The notes under the pieces: generated by a model
Told to the model about the DNA's origin: nothing
The model's input: only the letters and a program-made list of their open reading frames with translations
Databases searched by the model: none
Made by a program: the position numbers and the translations under genes
Shown: piece after piece, positions 49,111 through 59,305 of the stretch
Position numbering within the stretch: the first letter of the stretch is position 1
How the letters are laid out: each line of letters opens with the position of its first letter
Assembly: GCA_019510185.1 (NCBI GenBank)
Contig: JAEKKV010000016.1
Span: 62,001-126,000 of the forward strand
DNA: 64,000 nucleotides
Reading direction: 5' to 3'
Origin: Verrucomicrobiota bacterium
Lineage (GTDB): Bacteria > Verrucomicrobiota > Verrucomicrobiia > Opitutales > Opitutaceae

Positions 49111-50835
49111 TTACAAGCCGGCGGCAGGGGATCGATGGTATTGGGTGGATGCGCGGAGCCAAACGGCCGTGGCCATGAGGACGATTGCCAGCAGAATGAG
49201 CGGGGCGGCGAAGCCGGGGAACCAATCGTGCAGGAAGCGAACGCCGGCGACATCTTTCAGCGAGGCGTTCAGGGCGGCGGGGCCGTACTGAAGAAGCGCC
49301 TGCGTGGGATTATGCAAAGCAAGCCATTCAGGAGCCGGGGCACGTGCTTCCAGCAGGAAATGCAAGCCGATGTTCACGCCGGCATCCCATGCCAGTCCCA
49401 CACCAAGAATAAGTCCGCCAATCCGCCCAATCCGATCAATCCGCGCGGCCAGCAGCGCGAGCCCCACCAGCGCGAGAGGTTGCAGGCAAATGTGAGCAAG
49501 GCCCCACTCGTCCGGAGCGCCATGCACGGCAACGCCGAGAACACTGCAGGCGGCGAGCGCCGTCAGCACCCACACAGGTTTTACGACGCCCGTCTGGCGG
49601 GCCCAGGATTTCCAATCGCGAAGGGTCGCGCACGCGAGCGCGACCAAGCCGCCGGTGCCGAGCAGCGCGGGCAGATTGACCTGCACGATGAGAAAAAAAT
49701 AATCCCGAAACCATCCCAGCCGGGAAGGCTGGGCGATGAAGCTGTAGTCCACGGAGCGCAGGGGATGGGGAATGAGCGTGGCCCAGAGATTGCGACCGAT
49801 TCTGGCGAGCTGAAGATCCCAGCCGGGCGGGCCGCTGTTGATGGTCGTGGAGTTCACGAAAAAAGTGCGCGTCACTCCATAATGATCGAGGGCCCATCCC
49901 AGCCAAAGACCCAGCAGGGGAATGGCGATGAGGGCGCCCGTGACCGCCTCGACGCGAAGCGCGCTCCAAGCGCGGCCGTGCAAACGCCAGAGCAGCCACC
50001 ATCCGGCGAATATCACGCAATAAGGACCGGCCGAATAATGGGTGAGCATAGCCGCGGTGAGCGCGGTCACGAAGAGGGCGAAGTACGCCCGACGCTCCGG
50101 CGCGTTGAGGGCCTCCAGGAAAAAATGCGCGCTTGTGAGCACGAAAAACGCGGCGGGCAGCTTCGTCCAGGCAAAGGTGGCATTTTGGACAAAAGAGGGA
50201 TTGAGCAGCAGCAGGCCGACCAAAACGGGCAAATGACGGGCGCCGCCGGCGCGCCGGCAGAAGAGCGCCGCCGGGAGAAAAACGAACGAGCTCCACAGCG
50301 CCAGCACCACTTGATCGCAAGCGAACGTTGGATACGTGAGCGTCTCAAAGCCGGCGACGGTCAGATTTGCGAACGGAGGCCGGACAGGCAGTTGGTACCC
50401 GAAAAAATCAAAGGCATAGTCCCAGTGTTCGCGGAAAAACAGGGCGCGTTGATGATGTTCCAGCCAGTCCACTCCCCAGGCACCGCCGTTGTAGCTGCGG
50501 ACAAGCAGAGCGAGCGCCTGCGTCCACCCCATCACCAGAATGCAGCCGATGATGGCGTGCCGGGCGTCGTCGTCGCGCCAGAGACTTCTGATAGCGGCGC
50601 GCCGCCAGCAAAGGCCGGCCATGGCCACGACAGGCACAAGGGCGAAGCCGGCCCATGGCAGTCCACTCGCATACAGGCCGAACGTGATGAGGAAACAAAA
50701 GACAAACCCGAGCAGAAGGGCGGCGCAGACTTGCTCGAGTGGATCCTTCGTGCACCGAACCGCCAGCGGCCATCCCAGTCCCAAAGGCGTGAGAACGAAA
50801 AGGACCAGAAGCAGACCGTAGCAGGAGATACTCAT
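49111..50835 (-). CDS. Polytopic membrane protein, possible GT-C glycosyltransferase
   Basis: A 574-residue protein with about thirteen helices starting SCYGLLLVLFVLTPLGLGWPL. No named family is certain. An acidic residue pair lies in GGAWGVDWLEHHQRA of the first large loop, followed by an LPVRPPFANL segment, as in putative mannosyltransferases of surface clusters. The ATG overlaps the stop of the upstream gene by four bases (ATGA). It is separated from the GT2 gene by 36 bases. Role in sugar transfer is inferred from topology and context. Confidence 0.7.
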   Translation of the reverse strand: MSISCYGLLLVLFVLTPLGLGWPLAVRCTKDPLEQVCAALLLGFVFCFLITFGLYASGLPWAGFALVPVVAMAGLCWRRAAIRSLWRDDDARHAIIGCILVMGWTQALALLVRSYNGGAWGVDWLEHHQRALFFREHWDYAFDFFGYQLPVRPPFANLTVAGFETLTYPTFACDQVVLALWSSFVFLPAALFCRRAGGARHLPVLVGLLLLNPSFVQNATFAWTKLPAAFFVLTSAHFFLEALNAPERRAYFALFVTALTAAMLTHYSAGPYCVIFAGWWLLWRLHGRAWSALRVEAVTGALIAIPLLGLWLGWALDHYGVTRTFFVNSTTINSGPPGWDLQLARIGRNLWATLIPHPLRSVDYSFIAQPSRLGWFRDYFFLIVQVNLPALLGTGGLVALACATLRDWKSWARQTGVVKPVWVLTALAACSVLGVAVHGAPDEWGLAHICLQPLALVGLALLAARIDRIGRIGGLILGVGLAWDAGVNIGLHFLLEARAPAPEWLALHNPTQALLQYGPAALNASLKDVAGVRFLHDWFPGFAAPLILLAIVLMATAVWLRASTQYHRSPAAGL

Positions 50836-52265
50836 CGCGGGGCGACGGCGGCCGGCGGGGTTTCCCAAAAATGCAACGTCCACCGATCGCAGTCGAGCCG
50901 TTGGGCGCCGTCGGGTTGGAGTCGAGGCACAATCCCCCAATCAGAGCCTTTGAGGGGCATGGCCGTCACCCGCCAATGGGGCGGCAGGTGCGCGCGAGCT
51001 TGGGTATAGGTGAGGGGATGTCCGGCGAGGAAACGCACGTACAATCCGTCCTCCACCTCGTAGAAGCGGTCTTCCGAGTAGATCGTGATGAGCGGATTCC
51101 ACGGAAACCAGATCTGGCCCTTGAGTTCCGAGGCAAGGCTTGCCCCCTGTTGCACGGACGCGGTCATCGGCTTGATCGCATGGGGTGGGGAGAGCACCTC
51201 GCGCGTGCCGATGGCGGCGAGCGCGACGACGGCGAGCCCGATGCCGGCCCATTGCTGCCCGTGCGTTGGCCGGGAGATTTTTTCCAAGCCTGCAAGAAGG
51301 ACGGGTGGCATGAGGTAGAGCAGCCCCTGCAAGGAATTGAGGGTGCCACCCAAGGTGAGAATGCCCGCCACGCCGGCGGGGAGCACGCAGCACCACGTCA
51401 GTGCCGGCAGCAGCAGCGGCGATCCGGCCCGCCAGATATGCCGGCGTGCGAAGATCAAAATTCCGGCGGGGATGCCGAGGTGAACCAGCAGGAGCGGAGT
51501 CAGGTCTGCGAATCGGCGGCCGATCTCCGCAGTCCAAGGCAGATGCCCCGGCACATACACCAAGTTGAACCAGGTGTTTTCCACGCCGAACCAGCCCAGG
51601 GTTATCGTCAGCAAGCCGGCCGTCATCGCGCCGATGCGCACGACATGAACGACGGCGATGCGAAGGCCAAATCGCCAGCCCAACCATAGGCAGGAGGCGA
51701 GGGCAAGACCGAGGGACGTCTGCTTGCACATGATCGCGCCAGCGACGGCCAACGCGGCCAGCCAGCCGCGTAATGCTCCTGGAGGACCTTGTGCGCGGAT
51801 AAGGATGAGGTTGGCGAGCAATCCGCAGGCGACGGCGTAATTGTCGGCTTGAATATAAAGAAAACTCGCCGCCGGCCAGAAGGCGACGCAGGCGGCGGCG
51901 GCGAGCAGTCGTTCACGCCAGGAAAGCGCAGCAGGCCAGAGGGCGCAGACCACCGCGATCATTCCGGCTGTAAAAACAAGATTGATGATTCCGGCGGTCA
52001 CGAGTGCTCCGGCCGCACTGGAGGCCAGGGTGGCGGGCCAGAGGAGGAACACGGGAAGCGGCCCGTAAATCCAAGTCGTTACAGCTTCCGACGGCGCAGG
52101 GTAGATCGAACGTCCATGCGAGAGCAGAAAACTGGGCTCCAGTCGCACGTCATTCCACGGAGGAATGGGAAACCGACATAAGCAAACCCAGAGCCAATAA
52201 GCCGCGGCCAGCGCCGTGAGAACAAGAAGGCCTTGGGCGACAGAATTTGGCGAGGGCTTGGTCAC
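50832..52265 (-). CDS. Polytopic membrane protein, possible glycosyltransferase
   Basis: A 477-residue protein with about nine helices and a soluble C-terminus of about 110 residues. The first loop reads PPWNDVRLEPSFLLSHGRSIYP, with the WNDVRLEP acidic residues in the position of the GT-C catalytic pair, and the next helix begins WIYGPLPVFLLWPA. The start is GTG and shares GTGA with the upstream stop. I cannot assign a family with certainty; the gene order supports a role with its neighbours. Confidence 0.7.
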   Translation of the reverse strand: MTKPSPNSVAQGLLVLTALAAAYWLWVCLCRFPIPPWNDVRLEPSFLLSHGRSIYPAPSEAVTTWIYGPLPVFLLWPATLASSAAGALVTAGIINLVFTAGMIAVVCALWPAALSWRERLLAAAACVAFWPAASFLYIQADNYAVACGLLANLILIRAQGPPGALRGWLAALAVAGAIMCKQTSLGLALASCLWLGWRFGLRIAVVHVVRIGAMTAGLLTITLGWFGVENTWFNLVYVPGHLPWTAEIGRRFADLTPLLLVHLGIPAGILIFARRHIWRAGSPLLLPALTWCCVLPAGVAGILTLGGTLNSLQGLLYLMPPVLLAGLEKISRPTHGQQWAGIGLAVVALAAIGTREVLSPPHAIKPMTASVQQGASLASELKGQIWFPWNPLITIYSEDRFYEVEDGLYVRFLAGHPLTYTQARAHLPPHWRVTAMPLKGSDWGIVPRLQPDGAQRLDCDRWTLHFWETPPAAVAPR

Positions 52266-54130
52266 GGCAGAGGCGGGGGTGGGGCGAGCGTCGTCAGATC
52301 ATAAATAATCAACGATCCGACTTCGGCGACCGGCTTGGCTTCCGTTCGCAGCCGATGCAGAAAGGGAAACTTGTTCATGAAATCCGACGACATCCTGCCT
52401 TGGGTGACGACGACCAATCGAACGCGATTGTGTCGGAGGGCGGCCAGCGCTTCCGACCAACTGAGCTTGCGATCATAGAAAGGAGCCACCCGCGGGCTAA
52501 AAAAGGGTATGGCCAGCGCTCCGCGCCGCGTTAATTCGGCATGGTAGGCGGGATGATCCACGGCGATGCCCTCATTCCCCATGGTAAAGGCGAGCACATC
52601 CCAAACTTTGTGAGACCGGATCATGTACAACTCCAGCCGGGTCTCTTTCCACACTTGCCAGTCGTAAGGCAGGATCGGAGCCATTGGAAAAACCGGGAGC
52701 AGCCAGGCGCGGCGGGTCGCATCGACCGCGACCAGCGAGAGCAAGAGGGCCAGAACGGCTTTCCATCGACGGCTGTCGATCGTCCCGATCCATCCGGCCA
52801 AGGCGGCCGCTACCGCGATACAGGGCGTGAGGACGCGCATGGCGTAAATCCAGCCTCCTGCCGTTTGGGAGAGAGACCATAGCCAGAGTGCTATGGTCAG
52901 AAGCATGGCGGCCACGAAGGGAATGCTGCGCGATCCGGCGCGAACGGCCCCCGCCACGCCGAGCACCAGCGCCATGCCGGCCAAGGCCGCGACATGAGTG
53001 CCGAAGGAGCCGAGCCAAGACCAATGAGCCGAGACGCTCCAGAAGCTTGCTATCGTGCTCATGGATTCCGCGTAGGCGGCGTTGACCGGGAAAAGCCCGC
53101 CTACGCTTTGGCTGTAAAGCGGGTTCCCCGTATGCAAGGCATTGCGCACATACCAAGGTGCCGCGATGGCCCAGGCGGTGAACCCAAAGAGCGCCAGCGA
53201 GCGCCAGGAGGCTCCTTTCCAACGCAGGGCAAGCAGGCCGATCAGAGGGAAGGCCAAGGCGTATTCCCGGCTCAGGCCCGCCACTCCGGCGGCAATGCCG
53301 GCCCAGAGAAGAACACTGCGTTTTCCCTCTTCATATTCAGTTATAAAATACAGCATCGCCGCCATGCCGAGGGCGGTGAGCCCCGTCTCCTGTCCCATGG
53401 CCACGCCCCATAGCAGAAGCGAACTGGTGGACAGCGCCGCGATGGCGGCCTGCCCGCCTGCGGCTCCCCACAGCTTTTTCCCAAGAAGAAAAACCGTGTA
53501 GAATAAAAGGCCCGCTTCAATCGCGACGCGCGCGACGGTGAGTCCGATCTCCTCCGAGCCGGTGCCAAGGTAGATCCAGAAATTCAACACCGGCACCAGC
53601 GGCGGAATGCCATCGCACCAGGCATAAAGATCGAAATCGGCGGCGGTGACTGGCGGATAAAAATGGAGATCGCCCTGTCGCACGAGCAGGTGGGCGATGT
53701 AATCCCACCGGAAGCCGTTGTCATATCCGGAGAGAGGCTCGATCCACGCGCGGCCGACGATAGCGGCCAAGCCGCAGAGAACGGGAAACAGCCACCACAG
53801 ATCCCCGAGTCGCAGCCGAAGCCGGGTCATGGATGATGGAGGTTTGGGAAGGCGGCGATTCAACCAAAAGATCCCGAGGCAGATCACGACCAGCAGGGCG
53901 GCAACCGCTCCGCGACTGGCCGGGATGTCGCAAGCATCCAGCAGGAGCACGGTGTAAAACAAGGCAACGCAGGAGCCGAGAAAGGCGGACAGCACCGGCG
54001 CCGGACTGCTCCATTGCCGGCTCAACAGGTATCCCGGGCCAAAATAGCCGGCGAAAATAACGGCGGGAAGCAGCAGCCATGGCCACCACTGCGGGGAGCT
54101 TTCCAGAGAGGCGGCGAAAAGGACGGGCAT
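52262..54130 (-). CDS. Polytopic membrane protein, possible GT-C glycosyltransferase
   Basis: A 622-residue protein with about thirteen helices. After an initial set of three helices comes a long loop with PLSGYDNGFRWDYIAHLLVRQ (residues 132-151), then DLHFYPPVTAADFDLYAWCDG, again with the acidic and aromatic content of GT-C first loops. A C-terminal 120-residue part is soluble. It is the first of a run of overlapping genes on this strand and starts 21 bases after the stop of the GT2 gene at 54152. Family not recognised beyond the general architecture. Confidence 0.7.
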   Translation of the reverse strand: MPVLFAASLESSPQWWPWLLLPAVIFAGYFGPGYLLSRQWSSPAPVLSAFLGSCVALFYTVLLLDACDIPASRGAVAALLVVICLGIFWLNRRLPKPPSSMTRLRLRLGDLWWLFPVLCGLAAIVGRAWIEPLSGYDNGFRWDYIAHLLVRQGDLHFYPPVTAADFDLYAWCDGIPPLVPVLNFWIYLGTGSEEIGLTVARVAIEAGLLFYTVFLLGKKLWGAAGGQAAIAALSTSSLLLWGVAMGQETGLTALGMAAMLYFITEYEEGKRSVLLWAGIAAGVAGLSREYALAFPLIGLLALRWKGASWRSLALFGFTAWAIAAPWYVRNALHTGNPLYSQSVGGLFPVNAAYAESMSTIASFWSVSAHWSWLGSFGTHVAALAGMALVLGVAGAVRAGSRSIPFVAAMLLTIALWLWSLSQTAGGWIYAMRVLTPCIAVAAALAGWIGTIDSRRWKAVLALLLSLVAVDATRRAWLLPVFPMAPILPYDWQVWKETRLELYMIRSHKVWDVLAFTMGNEGIAVDHPAYHAELTRRGALAIPFFSPRVAPFYDRKLSWSEALAALRHNRVRLVVVTQGRMSSDFMNKFPFLHRLRTEAKPVAEVGSLIIYDLTTLAPPPPLP

Positions 54131-54151
54131 GAAGTGGAAGGGAGGCGCCGC

Positions 54152-54841
54152 TCAGCGGAAGAGGTTGTATTTCACGATTGCGTAGAGGGCGCGGAAGCCG
54201 TCGCGCCAGCCGATTTTTTTGCCCTCCTTGTAGGTGCGGCCGTAATAGCTGATGCCCACCTCGTAGATCACCACGTCGAGCTTCGAGACCTTGGCGGTGA
54301 TCTCCGGCTCGAAGCCGAAGCGGTTTTCCTCGACGGTGATCTTCTGCAGCACGTCGCGCCGGAAGACCTTGTAGCACGTTTCCATATCCGTGACGTTCAG
54401 GTTGGTGAACATATTGGAGAGGAGGGTAAGAAACTTGTTGCCGACCATGTGCCAGAAATAGACCACGCGATGCGCCTCGCCGCCGGCGAAGCGCGAGCCG
54501 AAGACCACGTCGGCCTTGCCGTCGATGATCGGCTGGAGCAGCTTCGGGTATTCGTTCGGGTCATACTCCAGGTCGGCGTCCTGGACGATCACCACGTCGC
54601 CGGTCGCGGCGGCGAAACCGGTCCGCAGGGCGGCGCCCTTGCCCTGGTTCACCTCGTGATAAATCACGCGGGAAACCAGCGGCGCGATCTCGGCGCGGAG
54701 CAGGTCGCGGGTGCCGTCGGAGGAGCAATCGTCGACAATGATGATTTCCTTGTCCGCCACCGGGGCGTTTTTCACCTGATCCACGATGTGGCGGATGGTC
54801 TTGGCCTCGTTGTAGCAGGGGATGACGATGGTGAGCTTCAT
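54152..54841 (-). CDS. Dolichol-phosphate-mannose synthase-like GT2 glycosyltransferase
   Basis: A 229-residue soluble GT2 enzyme without C-terminal helices. Motifs: [15 protein letters not shown] at the start, [24 protein letters not shown], DxD as [12 protein letters not shown] (D88, D90) and a late [20 protein letters not shown] block that defines this subfamily. It should make polyprenyl-phosphate sugars from nucleotide sugars on the cytoplasmic side. ATG at 54841 is used, since residues before it are low in motif content. It leads the glycosylation operon and is divergent from the TVP38 gene. Confidence 0.92.
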   Translation of the reverse strand: MKLTIVIPCYNEAKTIRHIVDQVKNAPVADKEIIIVDDCSSDGTRDLLRAEIAPLVSRVIYHEVNQGKGAALRTGFAAATGDVVIVQDADLEYDPNEYPKLLQPIIDGKADVVFGSRFAGGEAHRVVYFWHMVGNKFLTLLSNMFTNLNVTDMETCYKVFRRDVLQKITVEENRFGFEPEITAKVSKLDVVIYEVGISYYGRTYKEGKKIGWRDGFRALYAIVKYNLFR

Positions 54842-54978
54842 GCCGGGTGATCGGAGGCTAGGAGCGGACGGAGTGGACGGAAGCCTTTTCCCCATGTCAT
54901 CCAAGGTTTTGACAGTGCCTTTACCGCGCCGGGCCGCGTGCTTGACGGTATCGCGCCGGCCGGGGCATCGTTGATCGC

Positions 54979-55665
54979 ATGCCTGCTTCCCCTCCGCGGT
55001 CTTTTCGTTTGAGTCCGGCGCTGCTGTTCAAGCTCGCGGTACTGGGGCTGCTGCTGGCCGGGGCGGCATTGCTCATTTTGCAGGGGGTTGATCTGAAGGC
55101 TTTGTTGGCCCGCGGACTGGAGTTCATCCGCGGACTCGGTCCGGCGACGTTTTTCGGCGCGATGGCGGTGCTGCCGGCGTTTGGCTGCCCGCTCACGGTG
55201 TTCACGCTTTCGGCCGGCCCGGTGTTCGGTCCCACGCTGGGCATGCCGACCGTGGTCGGGCTGTCGTTCGCGAGTCTGGCGGTGAACCTCGCGCTTTCCT
55301 ATTGGCTGGCGCGTTACGCCCTGCGTCCGTGGCTGGAGCGGTTGTTGCGCTGGCTGGGCTACACGCTGCCGCAGGTAGCGCCGGAGGACCGGCTCGGACT
55401 GCTCGTGCTGGTGCGCGTGACTCCGGGGCCGCCCTACGTGCTGCAAAATATCGTGCTCGGGCTCACCGCGATGCCTTTCGGACTTTTCATGGCGATTTCG
55501 TGGACGATCGTGTGCGCCTACTCGGCGGCGTTCATCGTGTTTGGCGACGCCTTGGTGCACGGGCGTGGCCAGATGGCCTTGCTGGCGGTGAGCCTCTTCA
55601 TCGCCTTCACGGTCGGAGTTAAATTTCTGCGCCGGCATTACCAGCGCCGCAAGGAGTCCGCCTGA
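54979..55665 (+). CDS. TVP38/TMEM64 (VTT domain) membrane protein
   Basis: A 228-residue protein with about six helices, including two re-entrant segments of the VTT/SNARE-associated fold. Visible family features are [20 protein letters not shown], followed by a [18 protein letters not shown] helix and [17 protein letters not shown], then the final helices. Relatives include DedA and TMEM41B, with proposed lipid scrambling or transport. The exact substrate is not known. The xseA gene begins 2 bases after its stop, so the two are likely cotranscribed. Confidence 0.88.
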   Translation: MPASPPRSFRLSPALLFKLAVLGLLLAGAALLILQGVDLKALLARGLEFIRGLGPATFFGAMAVLPAFGCPLTVFTLSAGPVFGPTLGMPTVVGLSFASLAVNLALSYWLARYALRPWLERLLRWLGYTLPQVAPEDRLGLLVLVRVTPGPPYVLQNIVLGLTAMPFGLFMAISWTIVCAYSAAFIVFGDALVHGRGQMALLAVSLFIAFTVGVKFLRRHYQRRKESA

Positions 55666-55667
55666 TC

Positions 55668-56963
55668 ATGGCCGGCCTGCATGACGAACTTGTCGGGGAA
55701 ACGCGCGCGGAGAGCGTGAGCGAATTTACGCGCCGGGTGAAGACCGTGCTCGAGTCGCAGGTCCGTCCGGGCTGGGTGCGCGGCGAGGTGTCGAACTTGC
55801 GCGCGCAGGCGAGCGGGCATGTGTATTTCTCGCTCAAGGACGCGGGCGCCCAGGTTTCGGCGGTGATGTTTCGCGGCGACGCGGCGAGGCAGGAGGTAAA
55901 GTTGCGGGACGGGGCGCAGGTGGTCGTCTATGGCGAGATCAGCGTGTACGAGGCGCGCGGTAATTATCAGCTGATTGTGCGCGTGGTGCTCGAGGACGGC
56001 GTGGGTCGGCTGCAGCAGGAGTTCGAGGCGCTCAAGCGACGGCTGGCGGACGAAGGGCTGTTCGCGGCGGAGAACAAAATGCCGGTGCCAACGATGCCGC
56101 GGACGATCGGATTCATCACGTCGCCGACGGGCGCGGCGGTGCAGGATTTTTTAAGGATCCTGATCCGGCGCGACTGGCGCGGGCGGGTGGTGGTGCTGCC
56201 CGTCAAGGTGCAAGGCGAAGGGGCCGCCGCGGAAATGAGCACGATGCTTGCGGAGGCGGGGCGGCTCGGGTGTTTCGACCTGCTGGTGATCGGGCGAGGC
56301 GGCGGCAGCCTGGAGGATCTGTGGGCGTTCAATGAGGAGGTCTTGGTGCGCGCGGTGGCGGCGTGCGCGATTCCGATCATCTCGGCGGTGGGGCACGAGA
56401 TTGATTTCACCCTGTGCGATTTCGCGGCGGATGCTCGGGCGGAAACGCCGAGCGCGGCGGCGGAGTTGGTGTCGAGCGGCTTCGTGGCGGCGGCGGAGCG
56501 GGTGGAGCGGAGCGCGGAAGATCTGATGCATCACGTCGCGGTGGCGCTGGAGGCGGCCGGCGAGAGGCTGGACCATGCGCGCTCACGGCTGCGACTGCTC
56601 GCACCGTCGGCGCAGATCGAGCGCGGCCACTTGCGGCTCGACGACCTGGCGAACCGGCTGACGGCGTCGCTGGGGCGCACCGTGCAGGCGCGCCGGCAAA
56701 AATTCACCGAGGCGGCGGCGCTGCTGCGCCAGCGCTCGCCGGAAATGCGCGTGCAGATCGAGTCGCACCGATTGCTGGCGCTTTGGAAACGGCTGCAAGC
56801 GGCGAGCCCGGCGTCGGTGCTTAATCGCGGCTTTGTGATCATGCGCGACGAGGCCGACCGGCCGGTACAAAGAAAAAGCGCCGTGCAGCCGGGCGGCCGG
56901 CTGGTTGCAGAATTCGCCGACGGACGTCTGCCGGTGAAAGCGACGGAACCGTCCGCAGGCTGA
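55668..56963 (+). CDS. xseA: Exodeoxyribonuclease VII large subunit
   Basis: A 431-residue protein with the OB-fold (VRPGWVRGEVSNLRAQASGHVYFSLKD) at residues 25-60, central catalytic domain (TMPRTIGFITSPTGAAVQDFLRIL, VLPVKVQGEGAA, DLLVIGRGGGSLEDLWAFNEE, PIISAVGHEIDFTLCDFAADARAETPS shown in part) and C-terminal coiled region ending SVLNRGFVIM. It degrades single-stranded DNA with XseB in repair. The small subunit gene is not in the window. The end touches the convergent oxidoreductase gene with no gap. Confidence 0.96.
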   Translation: MAGLHDELVGETRAESVSEFTRRVKTVLESQVRPGWVRGEVSNLRAQASGHVYFSLKDAGAQVSAVMFRGDAARQEVKLRDGAQVVVYGEISVYEARGNYQLIVRVVLEDGVGRLQQEFEALKRRLADEGLFAAENKMPVPTMPRTIGFITSPTGAAVQDFLRILIRRDWRGRVVVLPVKVQGEGAAAEMSTMLAEAGRLGCFDLLVIGRGGGSLEDLWAFNEEVLVRAVAACAIPIISAVGHEIDFTLCDFAADARAETPSAAAELVSSGFVAAAERVERSAEDLMHHVAVALEAAGERLDHARSRLRLLAPSAQIERGHLRLDDLANRLTASLGRTVQARRQKFTEAAALLRQRSPEMRVQIESHRLLALWKRLQAASPASVLNRGFVIMRDEADRPVQRKSAVQPGGRLVAEFADGRLPVKATEPSAG

Positions 56964-58127
56964 TCAGAGGCGGGGAAACTTGACCCACCGGGCGCCGGCC
57001 TTGGAAGACTTCACCGCCGTTGCGATGAAGGCCATGCCGCGCACGCCGTCGTCGATCGTGGGGAAATCCAAATCCTTCGGCAGCGGCCGGCCGGAGACTT
57101 CGGCGGCGATGGCGCGGAAGGCTTCGGTGTAGATGTTGGCGAAGGCTTCCAGGTAGCCCTCGGGATGTCCGGCCGGCGTGCGGGTGCAACGCACGGCTTC
57201 GGGGGCGACGTAGCCGTGGCCGCGGCCCCAAACCTCGGCGGGTTTGTCGGGGTATTTGACGAGGAGCTGGTTCGGGTGCTCCTGACGCCATTCGAGGCCG
57301 GCGAGGGTGCCGTAAACGCGGAGAGCGAGGGCGTTTTCCTCGCCGACGCTGATCTGCGAGGCGTGGAGGACACCCTTGGCACCGCCTTTGAAGCGCAGGA
57401 GGATATTCCCATCGTCGTCGAGTCGGCGGCCTTTGACGAAGGTGGTGAGGTCGGCGCAGAGCGAGTCGAGCTCAAGGCCGGTGACGTACTGCGCCAGGTT
57501 TTCGGCATGCGTACCAATATCACCGATACAGCCGGCGGCGCCGCTGCGCTGGGGGTCGGTGCGCCACGCGGCCTGCTTCTGGCCGGAGGCCTCGATCCGG
57601 CGGGCGAGCCAGCCCTGGGGATATTCGACGACGACTTTTCGGATGTCCCCGAGGCGGCCGTCGCGCACGAGGGCGCGGGCCTGCTTCACCATGGCGTTGC
57701 CGGTGTAATTGTGGGTGAGAACGAAGACCTTTTTCGTCCGCTTGACGATCGCACGGAGTTTTTTGGCCTCGGCGAGATCGAAGGTGACGGGCTTGTCGCA
57801 GACGACGTTGAAGCCGGTTTCGAGAAAGAGCTTTGCGGGCGGGAAGTGCTGGTGGTTCGGCGTGACGATGACGACGAAGTCGAGGCGTTCGCCGGCGGCG
57901 CGGGCGGACTCGGCGCGGGCCATTTCGGCGTAGGAACCGTACACGCGGGCGGGATCGAGGAACAGGTCGGCACCGGAGGCTTTGGAACGGGCGGGATCGG
58001 AGGAAAACGCGCCGGCCACGAGTTCGGCCCGGCCATCCATTTGGGCGGCGATGCGGTGGATAGCGCCGATGAAGGCGCCGCGTCCGCCGCCGATCATGCC
58101 GAAGCGCAGTTTTCGATTCATGGTCAT
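56964..58127 (-). CDS. Gfo/Idh/MocA-family oxidoreductase
   Basis: A 387-residue NAD(P)-dependent sugar oxidoreductase. The Rossmann motif is GMIGGGRGAFIG at the N-terminus, the catalytic lysine lies in VVCDKPVTFDLAEA and the conserved His in GDIGTHAENLAQY. The C-terminal substrate domain ends VKFPRL. Substrates of the family are sugars, inositols or sugar acids. The upstream gene, eight bases away, encodes a TIM-barrel sugar-phosphate isomerase; the pair is typical of verrucomicrobial carbohydrate use. The frame is open further upstream but the ATG at 58127 matches the family. Confidence 0.93.
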   Translation of the reverse strand: MTMNRKLRFGMIGGGRGAFIGAIHRIAAQMDGRAELVAGAFSSDPARSKASGADLFLDPARVYGSYAEMARAESARAAGERLDFVVIVTPNHQHFPPAKLFLETGFNVVCDKPVTFDLAEAKKLRAIVKRTKKVFVLTHNYTGNAMVKQARALVRDGRLGDIRKVVVEYPQGWLARRIEASGQKQAAWRTDPQRSGAAGCIGDIGTHAENLAQYVTGLELDSLCADLTTFVKGRRLDDDGNILLRFKGGAKGVLHASQISVGEENALALRVYGTLAGLEWRQEHPNQLLVKYPDKPAEVWGRGHGYVAPEAVRCTRTPAGHPEGYLEAFANIYTEAFRAIAAEVSGRPLPKDLDFPTIDDGVRGMAFIATAVKSSKAGARWVKFPRL

Positions 58128-58135
58128 AGTTCGGT

Positions 58136-59179
<1,044 letters not shown>

Positions 59180-59290
59180 GGGGTAGGGAGATGAAAAAAC
59201 CGAAAACGCGTTTTTCAACGCGCCGTTAGCTTTCGCGGCGCCGGCAGAATGGCAAACGCGGCGGGGAGATGGCAACCGTCGGCTGAGCGG

Positions 59291-59304
59291 CCCGGCGCGC
59301 CGGG
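59291..59304. repeat. Perfect palindrome next to the NamZ-like stop
   Basis: CCCGGCGCGCCGGG, 14 bases, begins right after the minus-strand stop codon of the NamZ-like gene. It may fold at the mRNA end; there is no T tract. Confidence 0.3.
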
Positions 59305-59305
59305 G

